A stretch of DNA of 64,000 nt from Tissierellales bacterium (GCA_014360205.1 JACIXZ010000004.1:1-64000); one strand, 5' to 3'. Shown: positions 7,604 through 16,654, counted from the stretch's first letter. The notes: a model not told the origin generated them from the letters alone. Translations and numbers: made by a program.

Positions 7604-9116
7604 CCATAAAGATAACAAGAAAGTATTGATTAGGGTTGAGAATTTAAAACAGTATTTTCCTGTAAAAAGAGGTTCAATATTTAACCCTGAGCATTTGTTC
7701 GTAAGAGCTAACGAGGATGTTACATTAGATATATATGAAGGAGAGACATTTGGTCTAGTAGGAGAGAGTGGTTGTGGGAAATCTACTTTAGGAAGAACCT
7801 TGCTTCAATTATATCAGCAAACAGATGGAAGAACACTTTACTATGGAAAAACTATAGAAGATATAACACCACAATATGTTCTTGAAACTTTTAAGAATTT
7901 AAGTAAGGAAGTTAACGAGCTAAATCACCTAAGAAATAGAGAAAATCAAGATAAATTGAATTATGAAAAATTGCCGGATGGAAATGAAAAATTTAAAGCA
8001 TTAGAAAAATATAGAGAGTCCGAAAAAAAAGCAAGAAACAAATATCTTGATATAGTAGAATTAGTAGGAGGATTTATTGTTGCTGATGATCTAACACAGA
8101 TATCTAATGTTTTAACTCGACAATTTGAAGTTAAAATACAAGCTAGAGAAATAAGAGATGAAATTAACAAATTGCAGATAGAAATTGACGAATTAAAGGC
8201 TAAAGGTAAAGGTACTGACAAGCAAGTCAACAAAATCGAAGAATTGAAAGCTGAATTAACTAAAAAAGAAGAAGAAATAAATAAATATGAAACTGAGATA
8301 ATTAAGCTTAGAGAAAAATATAAAGATCATCCTGATTTTCAAAAACATGAAAAATTAAAAGATGATGGTATAAATTTAGCTAAATTAGAAGATGAAGAAA
8401 TGAGGAGATTAAGAAAAGACTTACAATTAATTTTCCAAGATCCATATTCTTCATTAAATCCAAGATTAACTGTTGGTCAGATAATTTCAGAAGGTTTATT
8501 TGCACATAATATGTTTCCAAAAAATAGTGATCAAACTCAAGCATATATTTTGGAAACTATGGAAAAATGTGGACTCGCACCTTATTTCGTGCATAGATAT
8601 CCTCATCAATTTTCTGGCGGACAAAGGCAAAGAATTGGAATTGCTAGATCCATAGCGCTAAATCCAAAATTCATAGTTTGTGATGAAGCAGTATCCGCAC
8701 TTGATGTTTCAATTCAATCGCAGATTATCAATCTTTTAATTGATTTGAAAGAGAGGGAGAATTTGACTTATTTGTTTATAAGTCATGACTTGAGTGTAAT
8801 AAGATATATTAGCGATAGGGTAGGGGTAATGTATCTAGGAAATATTGTTGAATTAGCAGATACTGAAGAAATTTTTGAACATATGATGCATCCTTATACG
8901 CAAGCATTGTTATCAGCTATACCAACTACTGATCCAGAAGGAACAAAAATTGAAGTTTTAGAGGGAGATATACCTAGCCCAATTAAACCTCCTACTGGAT
9001 GCAAATTCCATACAAGATGCAAATATGCAACTGAAATTTGTTCACAAGTTCAGCCGGAGTTTGAAGAAGCTAGACCGGGGCATTTTGTGGCTTGTCACCA
9101 TAAATTAAATGTGTAA
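7596..9116 (+). CDS. oppF: Peptide ABC transporter ATP-binding protein (OppF-like) with a long coiled-coil insertion
   Basis: This 506-residue ATPase pairs with OppD. Walker A is GESGCGKS (residues 57-64), the Q-loop is LIFQDPYSSLNP (near 281), the signature is FSGGQRQR, Walker B is FIVCDEA and the H-loop is ISHDLS. The C-terminal cysteine motif (GCKFHTRCKYATEIC) is present. The usual length is about 320 residues. The excess, residues about 91-265, sits between Walker A and the Q-loop. It is rich in Lys and Glu with heptad-like stretches (EINKLQIEIDELKAKGKG, KIEELKAELTKKEEEINKYE), so it probably forms a cytoplasmic coiled-coil hairpin. All catalytic motifs are intact, so the enzyme should still work. 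The start overlaps the oppD stop. Confidence 0.92.
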   Translation: MPNHKDNKKVLIRVENLKQYFPVKRGSIFNPEHLFVRANEDVTLDIYEGETFGLVGESGCGKSTLGRTLLQLYQQTDGRTLYYGKTIEDITPQYVLETFKNLSKEVNELNHLRNRENQDKLNYEKLPDGNEKFKALEKYRESEKKARNKYLDIVELVGGFIVADDLTQISNVLTRQFEVKIQAREIRDEINKLQIEIDELKAKGKGTDKQVNKIEELKAELTKKEEEINKYETEIIKLREKYKDHPDFQKHEKLKDDGINLAKLEDEEMRRLRKDLQLIFQDPYSSLNPRLTVGQIISEGLFAHNMFPKNSDQTQAYILETMEKCGLAPYFVHRYPHQFSGGQRQRIGIARSIALNPKFIVCDEAVSALDVSIQSQIINLLIDLKERENLTYLFISHDLSVIRYISDRVGVMYLGNIVELADTEEIFEHMMHPYTQALLSAIPTTDPEGTKIEVLEGDIPSPIKPPTGCKFHTRCKYATEICSQVQPEFEEARPGHFVACHHKLNV

Positions 9117-9136
9117 TTAGAAATGATGTGATTTAA

Positions 9137-9331
9137 TTGTTTTTTCAAGACAAAGTAGATCGTGCTTTTAAATGGCTAAATGATAAAAACAAAAAAGCAG
9201 AAGTAGAAGAAAATGAAGATATTGAGCTAGAAAAACTTGATATTCTAGCGATAATCATATCTGCTGTTATAGTTTTTTTGCCAATTTTAATAGTACTGGG
9301 GTTAATTATATATTTTGTATTGAGATTATAA
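9137..9331 (+). CDS. Small single-helix membrane protein, function unknown
   Basis: This frame encodes 64 residues starting with TTG: a charged N-terminal half (KVDRAFKWLNDKNKKAEVEE) and a C-terminal hydrophobic helix (ILAIIISAVIVFLPILIVLG). It follows oppF by 20 bases and is closed by a strong terminator, so it is probably the last gene of the opp operon. No ATG start is available: upstream in-frame codons hit a stop. The Shine-Dalgarno site is weak (GATGTGAT). The composition, position and terminator argue that it is real. The orientation would leave the charged half in the cytoplasm. I do not recognise a family. Confidence 0.6.
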   Translation: MFFQDKVDRAFKWLNDKNKKAEVEENEDIELEKLDILAIIISAVIVFLPILIVLGLIIYFVLRL

Positions 9332-9362
9332 AATATCGGCACTTTTTGTGCCGATATTTTAT
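9330..9362 (+). terminator. Terminator of the opp operon
   Basis: A 13-base perfect stem (AAAATATCGGCAC with its complement) closes a TTTTT loop and runs into TTTT. It ends the operon right after the small membrane protein gene. Confidence 0.85.
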
Positions 9363-9391
9363 TTGACAAGAAGAATCATTAGAACTATAAT
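9363..9391 (+). promoter_or_regulatory. Perfect consensus sigma-A promoter for the HAD phosphatase gene
   Basis: TTGACA (9363-9368) and TATAAT (9386-9391) match consensus at all twelve positions with a 17-base spacer. The start codon is about 40 bases further on. This predicts strong constitutive transcription. Confidence 0.85.
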
Positions 9392-9430
9392 ATCACAAAG
9401 CATAAAATTCATAATATTGGAGGGATATAT

Positions 9431-10156
9431 ATGAGTACTATAGCAGCTTTTTTCGATATTGATGGAACAATATTTCGAAAATCTCTAATGATAGAGCATT
9501 TTAGGAAGTTAATTGCATTTGAGATAATAAGTCCTGAGATATGGTATTCTAAGGTTGAAAAAGCATATTTGGATTGGGAGAGAAGATATGGTGATTTTGA
9601 GGAATATTTAGAGATATTAGCTGAGGTATATGTAGAAGAACTAAAGGGAATAAGAAAAGATTATATTGAATTTATAGCTAAGCATGTTATTGAATTAAAT
9701 TGGGACATGGTATATAAATATTCAAGAAGGCAAATAGAATGGCACAAAGAAAATGGGCACAAAATATTCTTCATATCAGGTAGTCCAGATTTTTTAGTGT
9801 CAGAAATGGCTAAGAAGTATGGTGCTACTGAATACAGAGGTTCTGCATATTTGGTGGATGAAAACAACTGTTTTACCGGAGAATTAATTAAAATGTGGGA
9901 TTCTGAGAGCAAAGCTAAAGCTCTCGACGAAATAATAAATAAATATGATGTAAATTTGTCTGAGAGCTTTGCATATGGAGATACAACTGGCGATTATTCA
10001 ATGTTAAAATTGGTAGGAAACCCAATAACTATTAATCCTAATTTTGAACTCCTTAATATGATTAAAAAGGATGAGGATTTATCTAAAAAAATTCAAATTA
10101 TTGTTGAAAGGAAAAACGTAATTTATAAGTTGGATTCTAATGTTGAACTCATTTGA
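9431..10156 (+). CDS. HAD superfamily phosphatase, subfamily IB
   Basis: This 241-residue cytoplasmic hydrolase has the HAD nucleophile motif FFDIDGTIF (both aspartates present), the motif II serine in FFISGSPDFLV and motif III/IV AYGDTTGDYSML. The helical cap inserted after motif I is of the subfamily IB type, as in phosphoserine phosphatase SerB and CicA-like proteins. The true substrate cannot be deduced. GGAGGG lies 7 bases before the ATG. The last 8 bases overlap the end of the convergent helicase gene, and no terminator lies between them, so the two mRNAs would have complementary 3' ends. Confidence 0.85.
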   Translation: MSTIAAFFDIDGTIFRKSLMIEHFRKLIAFEIISPEIWYSKVEKAYLDWERRYGDFEEYLEILAEVYVEELKGIRKDYIEFIAKHVIELNWDMVYKYSRRQIEWHKENGHKIFFISGSPDFLVSEMAKKYGATEYRGSAYLVDENNCFTGELIKMWDSESKAKALDEIINKYDVNLSESFAYGDTTGDYSMLKLVGNPITINPNFELLNMIKKDEDLSKKIQIIVERKNVIYKLDSNVELI

Positions 10157-12008
10157 TTTTACTTAGTTCATCAATAAATTGAGATTGTTTGACTGCAATT
10201 GAATCCAATATATTGTAACTTGTTAGTGTTAACTCATATTTGGCTCTAGTAATACCGACATAAAAAAGCCTGCGTTCCTCTTCGAATTCAATTGGGTTGC
10301 CATCATTTAGAATGTCTAGACTTGAAGAACTTGGGAATTGGCCATTTATTAAATCTATGATTATAACTTTATCGAATTCTAGACCTTTAGCTCCATGAAT
10401 AGTGGATAAAGTTATATTGCTTTGTACCTTTGAAGATTCTTTGATATTTCTTTCTAAACTTATCAATTTGTTACGCAGTTGTTCAGTATTATTAGTATCA
10501 TTTGCAATTAGCTTTAAATAAAATATCATTTGCATAAGAGTTTCATAAGTATATCCTAGCCTGTTACAATTCTCTTTTATATACGAATGGTAGTCTAAAT
10601 TAAATACTATATAATCAATAGCGTTTTTAGGCTTTAATTTAGAAAGTTTTTTAAAATCCAATTCTAATTCCCTTATTTTCATCTTATAAAACTCACTCAA
10701 GCCAGGGTAAGAAAGCATATTGGAGAACACATCATTATTTTTATTATTTGTACTTGCCCAAAAAACCATTTTTTTAGAAATATAGCCTTTTTTCTTGTAA
10801 TATATCTGAGAATATTTCAAGAAATTCTTAGTATCATTTGCAAACTCTAAAAAGCAAAAAATATCTTTAATTAACCAATGATTGAAAAATTTCAGCTTAA
10901 AATCTCTCATACTAAATTTATAGTTCTTTTCAGATAAGCAATAAATTAAACCTAATGAAGATAAATTGTTTCTATATAATATTGCAAGCGACTCATCTTT
11001 ATTTTTTTCAATCTCCTTAATTAAAAATCCATATTGGTCTAAAATCGTACTAAATTTCAAAATTTTAATCGGAGAGCTGTATGGATTACTAGTAAAAATA
11101 TCTTTTTTGTATCTATTCAAATTATTTGATATAAATGAATAACTTGCTTCTACTATATTTCTAGATGACCGATAATTTTCTTTTAGATAGTATATATGGC
11201 CATTTGGATACATTTTTTTAAACTCTAGCAGTTGTTTTGGATAAGCTCCTCGAAAACCATAGATAGATTGGTCATCGTCAGCAACAACAAATATATTATT
11301 TTTTGGTGTAGCAATTAAACTAATTATGTTAAACTGAATTATAGAAGTGTCTTGCCCTTCATCTATTTGAATATAATCAAATTTGTTTTTATACAGATCA
11401 AGTATGCTATTATCAGTTTTTAGAATGCTATGAGCTTTTGTCAACATATCATCAAAATCTATTAATTTTTTATCTAACTTGTATTTTTCATAATTATAAT
11501 AAATATCAATAAAATTTTCTATGTCTACCCTTTTGTTTTTAACAAATTCCTCTGGAGTAATACACATATTTTTGATAAAACCTACATATGAAAAAAAGTT
11601 TTCAAGTTTTTCTTCTGTAATTTGATTTCCAGTAAGGTTTTTATAAATTGCAGAAACTATTGAATATTTATTTTTATCAATGTATTCATTTTCAATTAAT
11701 ATATATTTTTGATTAGCTTTTCTCTCATAGGTTCTAATTATTTCATAGCAGAAAGCATGAATTGTCATAAATTTTGGGACAATATTAGCAGATGGAAATG
11801 TTTCTTGAAATCTTCTTTCCATATCAATAGCAGATGCCTTGCTGAAAGTTATTGAAAGAATTTTTCTGGGATTAATATTTAGCCTTTTTGTTAGATAATA
11901 TACTCTATGAATCAAAACAGTAGTCTTCCCAGAACCAGGAACTGCTAAAACTAGTGCAGGACCATTTAAATGAGAAATAGCTAGATTTTGTTCTTTACTA
12001 AATTGCAT
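10149..12008 (-). CDS. UvrD/PcrA-like superfamily 1 DNA helicase, compact form
   Basis: This 619-residue ATP-dependent 3'-5' helicase has motif I AVPGSGKTT (about 22-30), motif II IDEGQDTS, motif III VADDDQSIYGFRGA, motif V STIHGAKGLEFDKV and motif VI RRLFYVGITRAK. PcrA/UvrD proteins are usually 700-750 residues; here the C-terminal region after motif VI is only a few dozen residues, so the Tudor-like tail that binds RNA polymerase in PcrA is missing. It is therefore probably an accessory repair or recombination helicase rather than the housekeeping PcrA. TAGGAGG lies just before the ATG. Its 3' end overlaps the convergent HAD gene by 8 bases. Confidence 0.88.
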   Translation of the reverse strand: MQFSKEQNLAISHLNGPALVLAVPGSGKTTVLIHRVYYLTKRLNINPRKILSITFSKASAIDMERRFQETFPSANIVPKFMTIHAFCYEIIRTYERKANQKYILIENEYIDKNKYSIVSAIYKNLTGNQITEEKLENFFSYVGFIKNMCITPEEFVKNKRVDIENFIDIYYNYEKYKLDKKLIDFDDMLTKAHSILKTDNSILDLYKNKFDYIQIDEGQDTSIIQFNIISLIATPKNNIFVVADDDQSIYGFRGAYPKQLLEFKKMYPNGHIYYLKENYRSSRNIVEASYSFISNNLNRYKKDIFTSNPYSSPIKILKFSTILDQYGFLIKEIEKNKDESLAILYRNNLSSLGLIYCLSEKNYKFSMRDFKLKFFNHWLIKDIFCFLEFANDTKNFLKYSQIYYKKKGYISKKMVFWASTNNKNNDVFSNMLSYPGLSEFYKMKIRELELDFKKLSKLKPKNAIDYIVFNLDYHSYIKENCNRLGYTYETLMQMIFYLKLIANDTNNTEQLRNKLISLERNIKESSKVQSNITLSTIHGAKGLEFDKVIIIDLINGQFPSSSSLDILNDGNPIEFEEERRLFYVGITRAKYELTLTSYNILDSIAVKQSQFIDELSKIK

Positions 12009-12107
12009 TTTAGCCTCCTAAAAAGATATTATATGTCTAGTTTTAATTATACTCTTTATTCATTTGTAATAATATACTATAATAATATATAAGTTAAGAG
12101 GTGAATG

Positions 12108-12671
12108 ATGAAGAAAATATTTGAAAAGTTTGATAATTATTTCTTTAGTATATTTAATAATAAGATTAAAAATAGTTATTTCGATAAAACTATGATATAT
12201 ATAACTAACATGGGAGGAGCAATATCGAATACTATTATTTCTTTTATTTTAATTTTTTTAGGTAATAATAAAATAAAATTAATAGGGATTGAATTATTAA
12301 TAGCTCTATTCTTTAGTCAAATAATAGTTCAGTTTTTAAAAAGGACACTTGGTAGAAAAAGGCCATATAAAGTATTGGATAATTTAAATACCTATGGCAT
12401 AGAGATGAAGGACTATTCATTCCCTTCAGGGCATACTACTGCTAGCTTTTGCCTAGCTACTGTATTTTCGTTAAATATCCCACACCTGTCAGTAGTATTT
12501 TTTATATTTGCAGGATTGGTTGGGATTAGTAGGATTTATCTTGGAGTTCATTATCCATCAGATGTATTAGCAGGGATTATACTTGGCATTATTTCTTCAT
12601 TTATCGTTCATTATAATTTTCAATGGGCTGTAGAGGCAATAAACAATATTTTAGCAATGATAAATTTATAA
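12108..12671 (+). CDS. PAP2-family membrane phosphatase
   Basis: The protein has about 187 residues and several membrane helices, with the three PAP2 catalytic motifs: KRTLGRKRP, SFPSGHT and SRIYLGVHYPSD. These act outside the membrane on lipid phosphates. Candidates are undecaprenyl pyrophosphate (BcrC-like recycling of the wall carrier) or phosphatidylglycerol phosphate; sequence alone does not decide. Two ATG codons stand in tandem at 12105 and 12108; the second has the better spacing from AGAGGTG. A nitroreductase gene starts 17 bases after the stop, suggesting co-transcription. Confidence 0.85.
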   Translation: MKKIFEKFDNYFFSIFNNKIKNSYFDKTMIYITNMGGAISNTIISFILIFLGNNKIKLIGIELLIALFFSQIIVQFLKRTLGRKRPYKVLDNLNTYGIEMKDYSFPSGHTTASFCLATVFSLNIPHLSVVFFIFAGLVGISRIYLGVHYPSDVLAGIILGIISSFIVHYNFQWAVEAINNILAMINL

Positions 12672-12688
12672 AACTAGGAGGAAATACT

Positions 12689-13495
12689 ATGAACATGATG
12701 AATTTTTTAAGGACTAGAAAATCTACAAGAGAATTTAAATCTAAAAACTTAAATGAGAATGATTACAAGAAAATCTCGGAAATAATAAATGAGATAAATT
12801 TCGAGGCTCAACAGTATTTAATAAAGATGAAACTATATGAATTTGGAAGCAATATATATGAAAATCTAAAAGGAATAGCAGGATATGCGGGGGTTATGAT
12901 AAAAAGTCCACATTATATAGCTTTAGAAAATGAAATTGATAGGAAAGAATCTTTAATATATAGTGGTTATTATATGGAAAAGCTCATAACTGAGTTGAAC
13001 AATCTAGGAATAGGAACCTGTTGGGTAAGTCTAAAAGAAGTCAATTCAGAAATAAAAGAGCAAGTTTTTGGAGAAGGAGCTAAAAAAGTTAATTATTTGT
13101 TAGCTATTGGATATCCTAAGCCAAAGAGCCCATTTGCACATGACTCATTTAGTGAAAGATTGGGTGAAGAGGAAATAGTTTATTTGAATGATATCGGAAG
13201 AAATGCAACTTTAGAAGAGCTTGAAAGTAGAGGGCTAGGCGATTTGTTTTTCTATGTTCGTTTTGCACCATCAACTATGAACAAACAGCCTTGGAGATTT
13301 GTATTGCATGATGATTATGTGGAATTATTGATGGTTGATGATGGTAATATAGATTATGTAGATGCTGGGATTATTATGTATTATTTTGAAGAACTAGCCA
13401 AAATAGAAGGATTAAAAAACAAATGGGAACTGATATTAGAACCTTTGGAAAACAAAAATGAGAAATATATGCTCATCGGGAAGTACAAAATTTAA
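12689..13495 (+). CDS. Nitroreductase family protein (TM1586-like, two tandem half-domains)
   Basis: The 268-residue product opens with the nitroreductase FMN-binding signature (RTRKSTREFKSK). A second half begins near residue 170 with FFYVRFAPSTMNKQPWRFVL, resembling the S-xx-N-x-QPW element of FMN reductases. This split layout matches the TM1586 type, where one chain imitates the usual homodimer. It probably reduces flavin or quinone-like substrates with NAD(P)H; the substrate is unknown. The start chosen here has AGGAGG 8 bases upstream. A longer in-frame extension would overlap the PAP2 gene and has no ribosome site. Confidence 0.8.
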   Translation: MNMMNFLRTRKSTREFKSKNLNENDYKKISEIINEINFEAQQYLIKMKLYEFGSNIYENLKGIAGYAGVMIKSPHYIALENEIDRKESLIYSGYYMEKLITELNNLGIGTCWVSLKEVNSEIKEQVFGEGAKKVNYLLAIGYPKPKSPFAHDSFSERLGEEEIVYLNDIGRNATLEELESRGLGDLFFYVRFAPSTMNKQPWRFVLHDDYVELLMVDDGNIDYVDAGIIMYYFEELAKIEGLKNKWELILEPLENKNEKYMLIGKYKI

Positions 13496-13526
13496 TTGTT
13501 CCTGTAATTTATAAAGGAAAGTGAAT

Positions 13527-14465
13527 ATGGAACCTAAGGCAAAGAATTATTTTGTCCTGGCTGAAACCTCTTATTTGGCCGGTGATAAAAACAAAGCAAT
13601 TAATTTTTATAATAAAGCAATTGAATTTATAAATGATGATAATGAGAAAGCTTTAACATATTTTAATATTGGGGTAATTTATAACGAGATGGGATTGATG
13701 TCAGAATCTATAGTATTTTTGAAAAAAGCAATAGATATTAATCCCATCTATACTGATGCTTTTAAGCTGATAGGAATGATTTATGAAGAAGTTGGGAATT
13801 ATGAAGAAGCATTACAAAGTTATGAGATGATTTTAAAATACAAAAATTCTGATATAGAATCTATTTATAATTATGCTAGATTGTTAGATCTACTAGGTAA
13901 AGAAGAGCTCGCAATCAAAGAATATGAAAAATTACTAGAATTAGATCCTAACAATATTTATGCATTAAATAATTTAGGATCTATTTATGAAGGTAGAAAA
14001 GATTATGATAAAAGCTTATATTATCTAAAAAAGAGCATAAATGTTTCTTATGAGTATTATTTATCTCATTTTAATATTGCAGTTGTATACAAAGAGTTAA
14101 ATGAGATTGATTTGGCTGTTAAACATTATATAAGAGCAAAAGATTTAAATCCATATTATGATAAAATTTACTTAAATTTATCAGAAATTTTTATAGATCA
14201 AAATCATTATGCTAAAGCCATAAGCATTTTATCTGAGGGAATAATATTTAATCCAAATTCATCTGATCTCTACTATAATAGAGCTTGTTGTTATTCTTTG
14301 CTTGATGAATACGAAAAAGCAATAAATGACTTGGATATAGCAGTGAAAATAGATAAAGGCTTATATTATTGGATTATTGCTGATTCGGACTTTGAAAAGC
14401 TTAGAAAGACAGAAATTTATCGGAAATTTATTAGTGAATTGAACAGCATAAAGAAAGGAAATTGA
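13527..14465 (+). CDS. Tetratricopeptide repeat protein
   Basis: The protein has about 312 residues built almost wholly of TPR units of 34 residues, e.g. YFNIGVIYNEMGLMSESIVF, YALNNLGSIYEGRKDYDKSL and YYNRACCYSLLDEYEKAI. I count about seven to eight units. There is no signal peptide or other domain, so it is probably a cytoplasmic scaffold. Its partner is unknown. ATG at 13527 is spaced well from AAAGGAA; a GTG six bases earlier is too close to that site. The stop lies one base before the ATG of map, which suggests tight translational coupling. Confidence 0.85.
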   Translation: MEPKAKNYFVLAETSYLAGDKNKAINFYNKAIEFINDDNEKALTYFNIGVIYNEMGLMSESIVFLKKAIDINPIYTDAFKLIGMIYEEVGNYEEALQSYEMILKYKNSDIESIYNYARLLDLLGKEELAIKEYEKLLELDPNNIYALNNLGSIYEGRKDYDKSLYYLKKSINVSYEYYLSHFNIAVVYKELNEIDLAVKHYIRAKDLNPYYDKIYLNLSEIFIDQNHYAKAISILSEGIIFNPNSSDLYYNRACCYSLLDEYEKAINDLDIAVKIDKGLYYWIIADSDFEKLRKTEIYRKFISELNSIKKGN

Positions 14466-14466
14466 T

Positions 14467-15219
14467 ATGATCGTAATAAAAACAGAAGAAGAAATAATGA
14501 AAATGAAAAAAGCGGGTGAAATATTAGCTGATGTTCACAGAAAATTAGCTGAGATTATAAAGCCAGGAATATCGACTTTAGAATTGGATCGTTTTGTAGA
14601 AGAATATTTGCTTAGCATTGGAGCTTATCCTGAACAAAAAGGTTATAAGGGGTTTCCCTATGCAATTTGTGCTTCTATAAATGATGAAATATGTCATGGA
14701 TTTCCAAGAAAAGAACCTTTAAAAGAAGGAGATATTGTAACCATAGATATGGTTGTAAGATATGATGGATATTTAGCAGATTCAGCTTGGTCTTATCCTG
14801 TGGGAGAGATTTCAGAAGATGCTAGAAACCTTTTAGAGGTAACAAAAAAAGCATTATATTTGGGCATAGAGAAAGCTTTGGTTGGAAATAGACTAGGGGA
14901 TATAGGTTATGCGATACAAACTTATGTTGAGTCAAATGGATTTTCTGTTGTAAGAGATTTTGTTGGACATGGAATAGGTAAACAAATACATGAAGATCCT
15001 CAAGTGCCTCATTATGGGAAACCAAACAGAGGGGTTAGATTGACTGAAGGCATGGTTATAACAATTGAGCCAATGGTTAATCAAGGAGTGTATTCAATGA
15101 AGATTGATTCGAACGAGTGGACAGCAAGAACTCTAGATGGGAAACTATCAGCTCAATATGAACATACTATAGCAATTACCAAAGATGGCCCAATGATTTT
15201 AACTGAACAAAATTTATAA
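14467..15219 (+). CDS. map: Methionine aminopeptidase, type I
   Basis: This 250-residue metallo-enzyme removes the initiator methionine from new proteins. The five metal ligands of the pita-bread fold can be placed: the Asp in TIDMVVRYDGYLADSA (two aspartates), the His in VGHGIGKQIHEDP, the Glu in TIEPMVN and the Glu in AQYEHTIA. Length and motif order are standard. Firmicutes normally place map beside secY-adk; here it sits behind a TPR gene, so a second paralogue may exist elsewhere in the genome (inference). AAAGGAAATTG precedes the ATG. Confidence 0.93.
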   Translation: MIVIKTEEEIMKMKKAGEILADVHRKLAEIIKPGISTLELDRFVEEYLLSIGAYPEQKGYKGFPYAICASINDEICHGFPRKEPLKEGDIVTIDMVVRYDGYLADSAWSYPVGEISEDARNLLEVTKKALYLGIEKALVGNRLGDIGYAIQTYVESNGFSVVRDFVGHGIGKQIHEDPQVPHYGKPNRGVRLTEGMVITIEPMVNQGVYSMKIDSNEWTARTLDGKLSAQYEHTIAITKDGPMILTEQNL

Positions 15220-15223
15220 ATTA

Positions 15224-15257
15224 AAAGCTCCAGCAAAAAATTAATCGCAGGAGCTTA
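15224..15257 (+). terminator. Possible terminator after map
   Basis: AAGCTCC (15225-15231) can pair with GGAGCTT (15250-15256) across an 18-base loop. No run of T follows, so it may be a weak terminator or only an mRNA hairpin. Confidence 0.35.
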
Positions 15258-15289
15258 AAATTTGATATTCATAATATGTGGGGGAAAAA

Positions 15290-16654
15290 ATGACTAAGGA
15301 GTTGAATTTAACTGAAGGGAATATAATAAACACTCTCATGAAATTAGCATTTCCTATCATGGGTACATCGTTTATTCAGATGGCTTATAATTTAACAGAT
15401 ATAATGTGGTTAGGAAGGTTGAGCACAAATGCAGTTGCTGCAGCAGGTACAGCCGGATTTTTTATGTGGCTTGCTAATTCCTTAGTCCTGATAACACAAG
15501 TTGGATTAGGCGTGAATGTAGCTCAAAATTTGGGTAAAGGAGATATAAAGAAAGCTAAAGAATATGTAAGGACAGGTTTTCAAACTGAAATATTTATAGC
15601 ATTACTTTATTCTTTTGTTTTGCTGAATTTTAATGAGCAATTAATATCTTTTTTTAAAGTAAAAGAATTAGAAGTAGTACATATGAGTGAATCATATTTA
15701 AAAATAATTGGGATTGGGATAATTTTCCATTTTTTAAATCCTATATTTTCTGTATCATTAAATAGCTCTGGAAATAGTTTGACTCCGTTTAGGATAAATG
15801 CATTAGGTTTATTATTTAATATAATTATAGATCCAATACTTATTTTTGGGATTGGACCAATTCCCAAATTAGGTATCAATGGTGCTGCTTTGGCAACTAT
15901 ACTTTCTCAAATGATAGTAACATTAGGATTTGTTATTACAGGAATAAAAAGCGAACTTGTTTATTCACATATAAAATTATTTAAGAATTTTGACATAAAA
16001 AAGGCTGTCACTATTGTAAAACTAGGACTACCACCTGCTATTCAAAATACAATACATGCATTTGTAAGCATGGTAATAACAAGAATAATTGCAAGTTTTG
16101 GAGCTCTTCCAATTGCAGTAATGACAGTAGGGTCACAAATTGAATCATTATCTTGGATGACATCTGAAGGGTTTTCAGCAGCTCTTTCTGCTTTTGTTGG
16201 ACAAAATATAGGGGCAAAGAAATTTGATAGAGTAAAAGAAGGATATCATAAAGGAATAAGAGTTCTTACTAGCTTTGGACTGGTAGTTTCAATATTGTTT
16301 ATAACAATACCCGAATCAATATTTAGTCTTTTTACTCCAAATGACATGGCAGCAATAAAAGCAGGAGGTACTTATCTTAGAATTTTAGGATTATCTCAAG
16401 CATTTATGAGTTTAGAAATAGGCACTGCAGGCTCTTTTAACGGATTAGGAAAAACTTTGCCACCAACTATAGTTGGAACTACATTTAATATTTTAAGAAT
16501 ACCAGCAGCGATAATTTTATCAAATACAAATCTAGGCTTTGAAGGTGTATGGTGGGCGATAAGTATGTCTAGTGTTTTGAAAGGCATAATTTTGTATTTA
16601 ATGATAAATTTGGAATTTAAAAAAGAAATTTTTACAGAACTTTACGCAAAGTAA
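15290..16654 (+). CDS. MATE family multidrug/Na+ antiporter
   Basis: The product has 454 residues and about twelve predicted membrane helices arranged as two homologous halves. The N-terminal segment (NIINTLMKLAFPIMGTSFIQ) and the half-repeat starting KLGLPPAIQNTIHAF are typical of the MATE fold. MATE proteins export cationic drugs or metabolites in exchange for Na+ or H+. The substrate is not predictable. ATG at 15290 follows GGGGGA; the GTG at 15278 overlaps that site and is less likely. The 3' end overlaps the convergent DUF1667 gene by 23 bases. Confidence 0.88.
   Translation: MTKELNLTEGNIINTLMKLAFPIMGTSFIQMAYNLTDIMWLGRLSTNAVAAAGTAGFFMWLANSLVLITQVGLGVNVAQNLGKGDIKKAKEYVRTGFQTEIFIALLYSFVLLNFNEQLISFFKVKELEVVHMSESYLKIIGIGIIFHFLNPIFSVSLNSSGNSLTPFRINALGLLFNIIIDPILIFGIGPIPKLGINGAALATILSQMIVTLGFVITGIKSELVYSHIKLFKNFDIKKAVTIVKLGLPPAIQNTIHAFVSMVITRIIASFGALPIAVMTVGSQIESLSWMTSEGFSAALSAFVGQNIGAKKFDRVKEGYHKGIRVLTSFGLVVSILFITIPESIFSLFTPNDMAAIKAGGTYLRILGLSQAFMSLEIGTAGSFNGLGKTLPPTIVGTTFNILRIPAAIILSNTNLGFEGVWWAISMSSVLKGIILYLMINLEFKKEIFTELYAK

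Noticed and set aside
12009-12104. Several TATAAT-like boxes in the gap between the helicase and PAP2 genes
   Set aside because: The gap is almost pure A/T and such boxes occur by chance on both strands; no -35 match with 16-18 base spacing was found.
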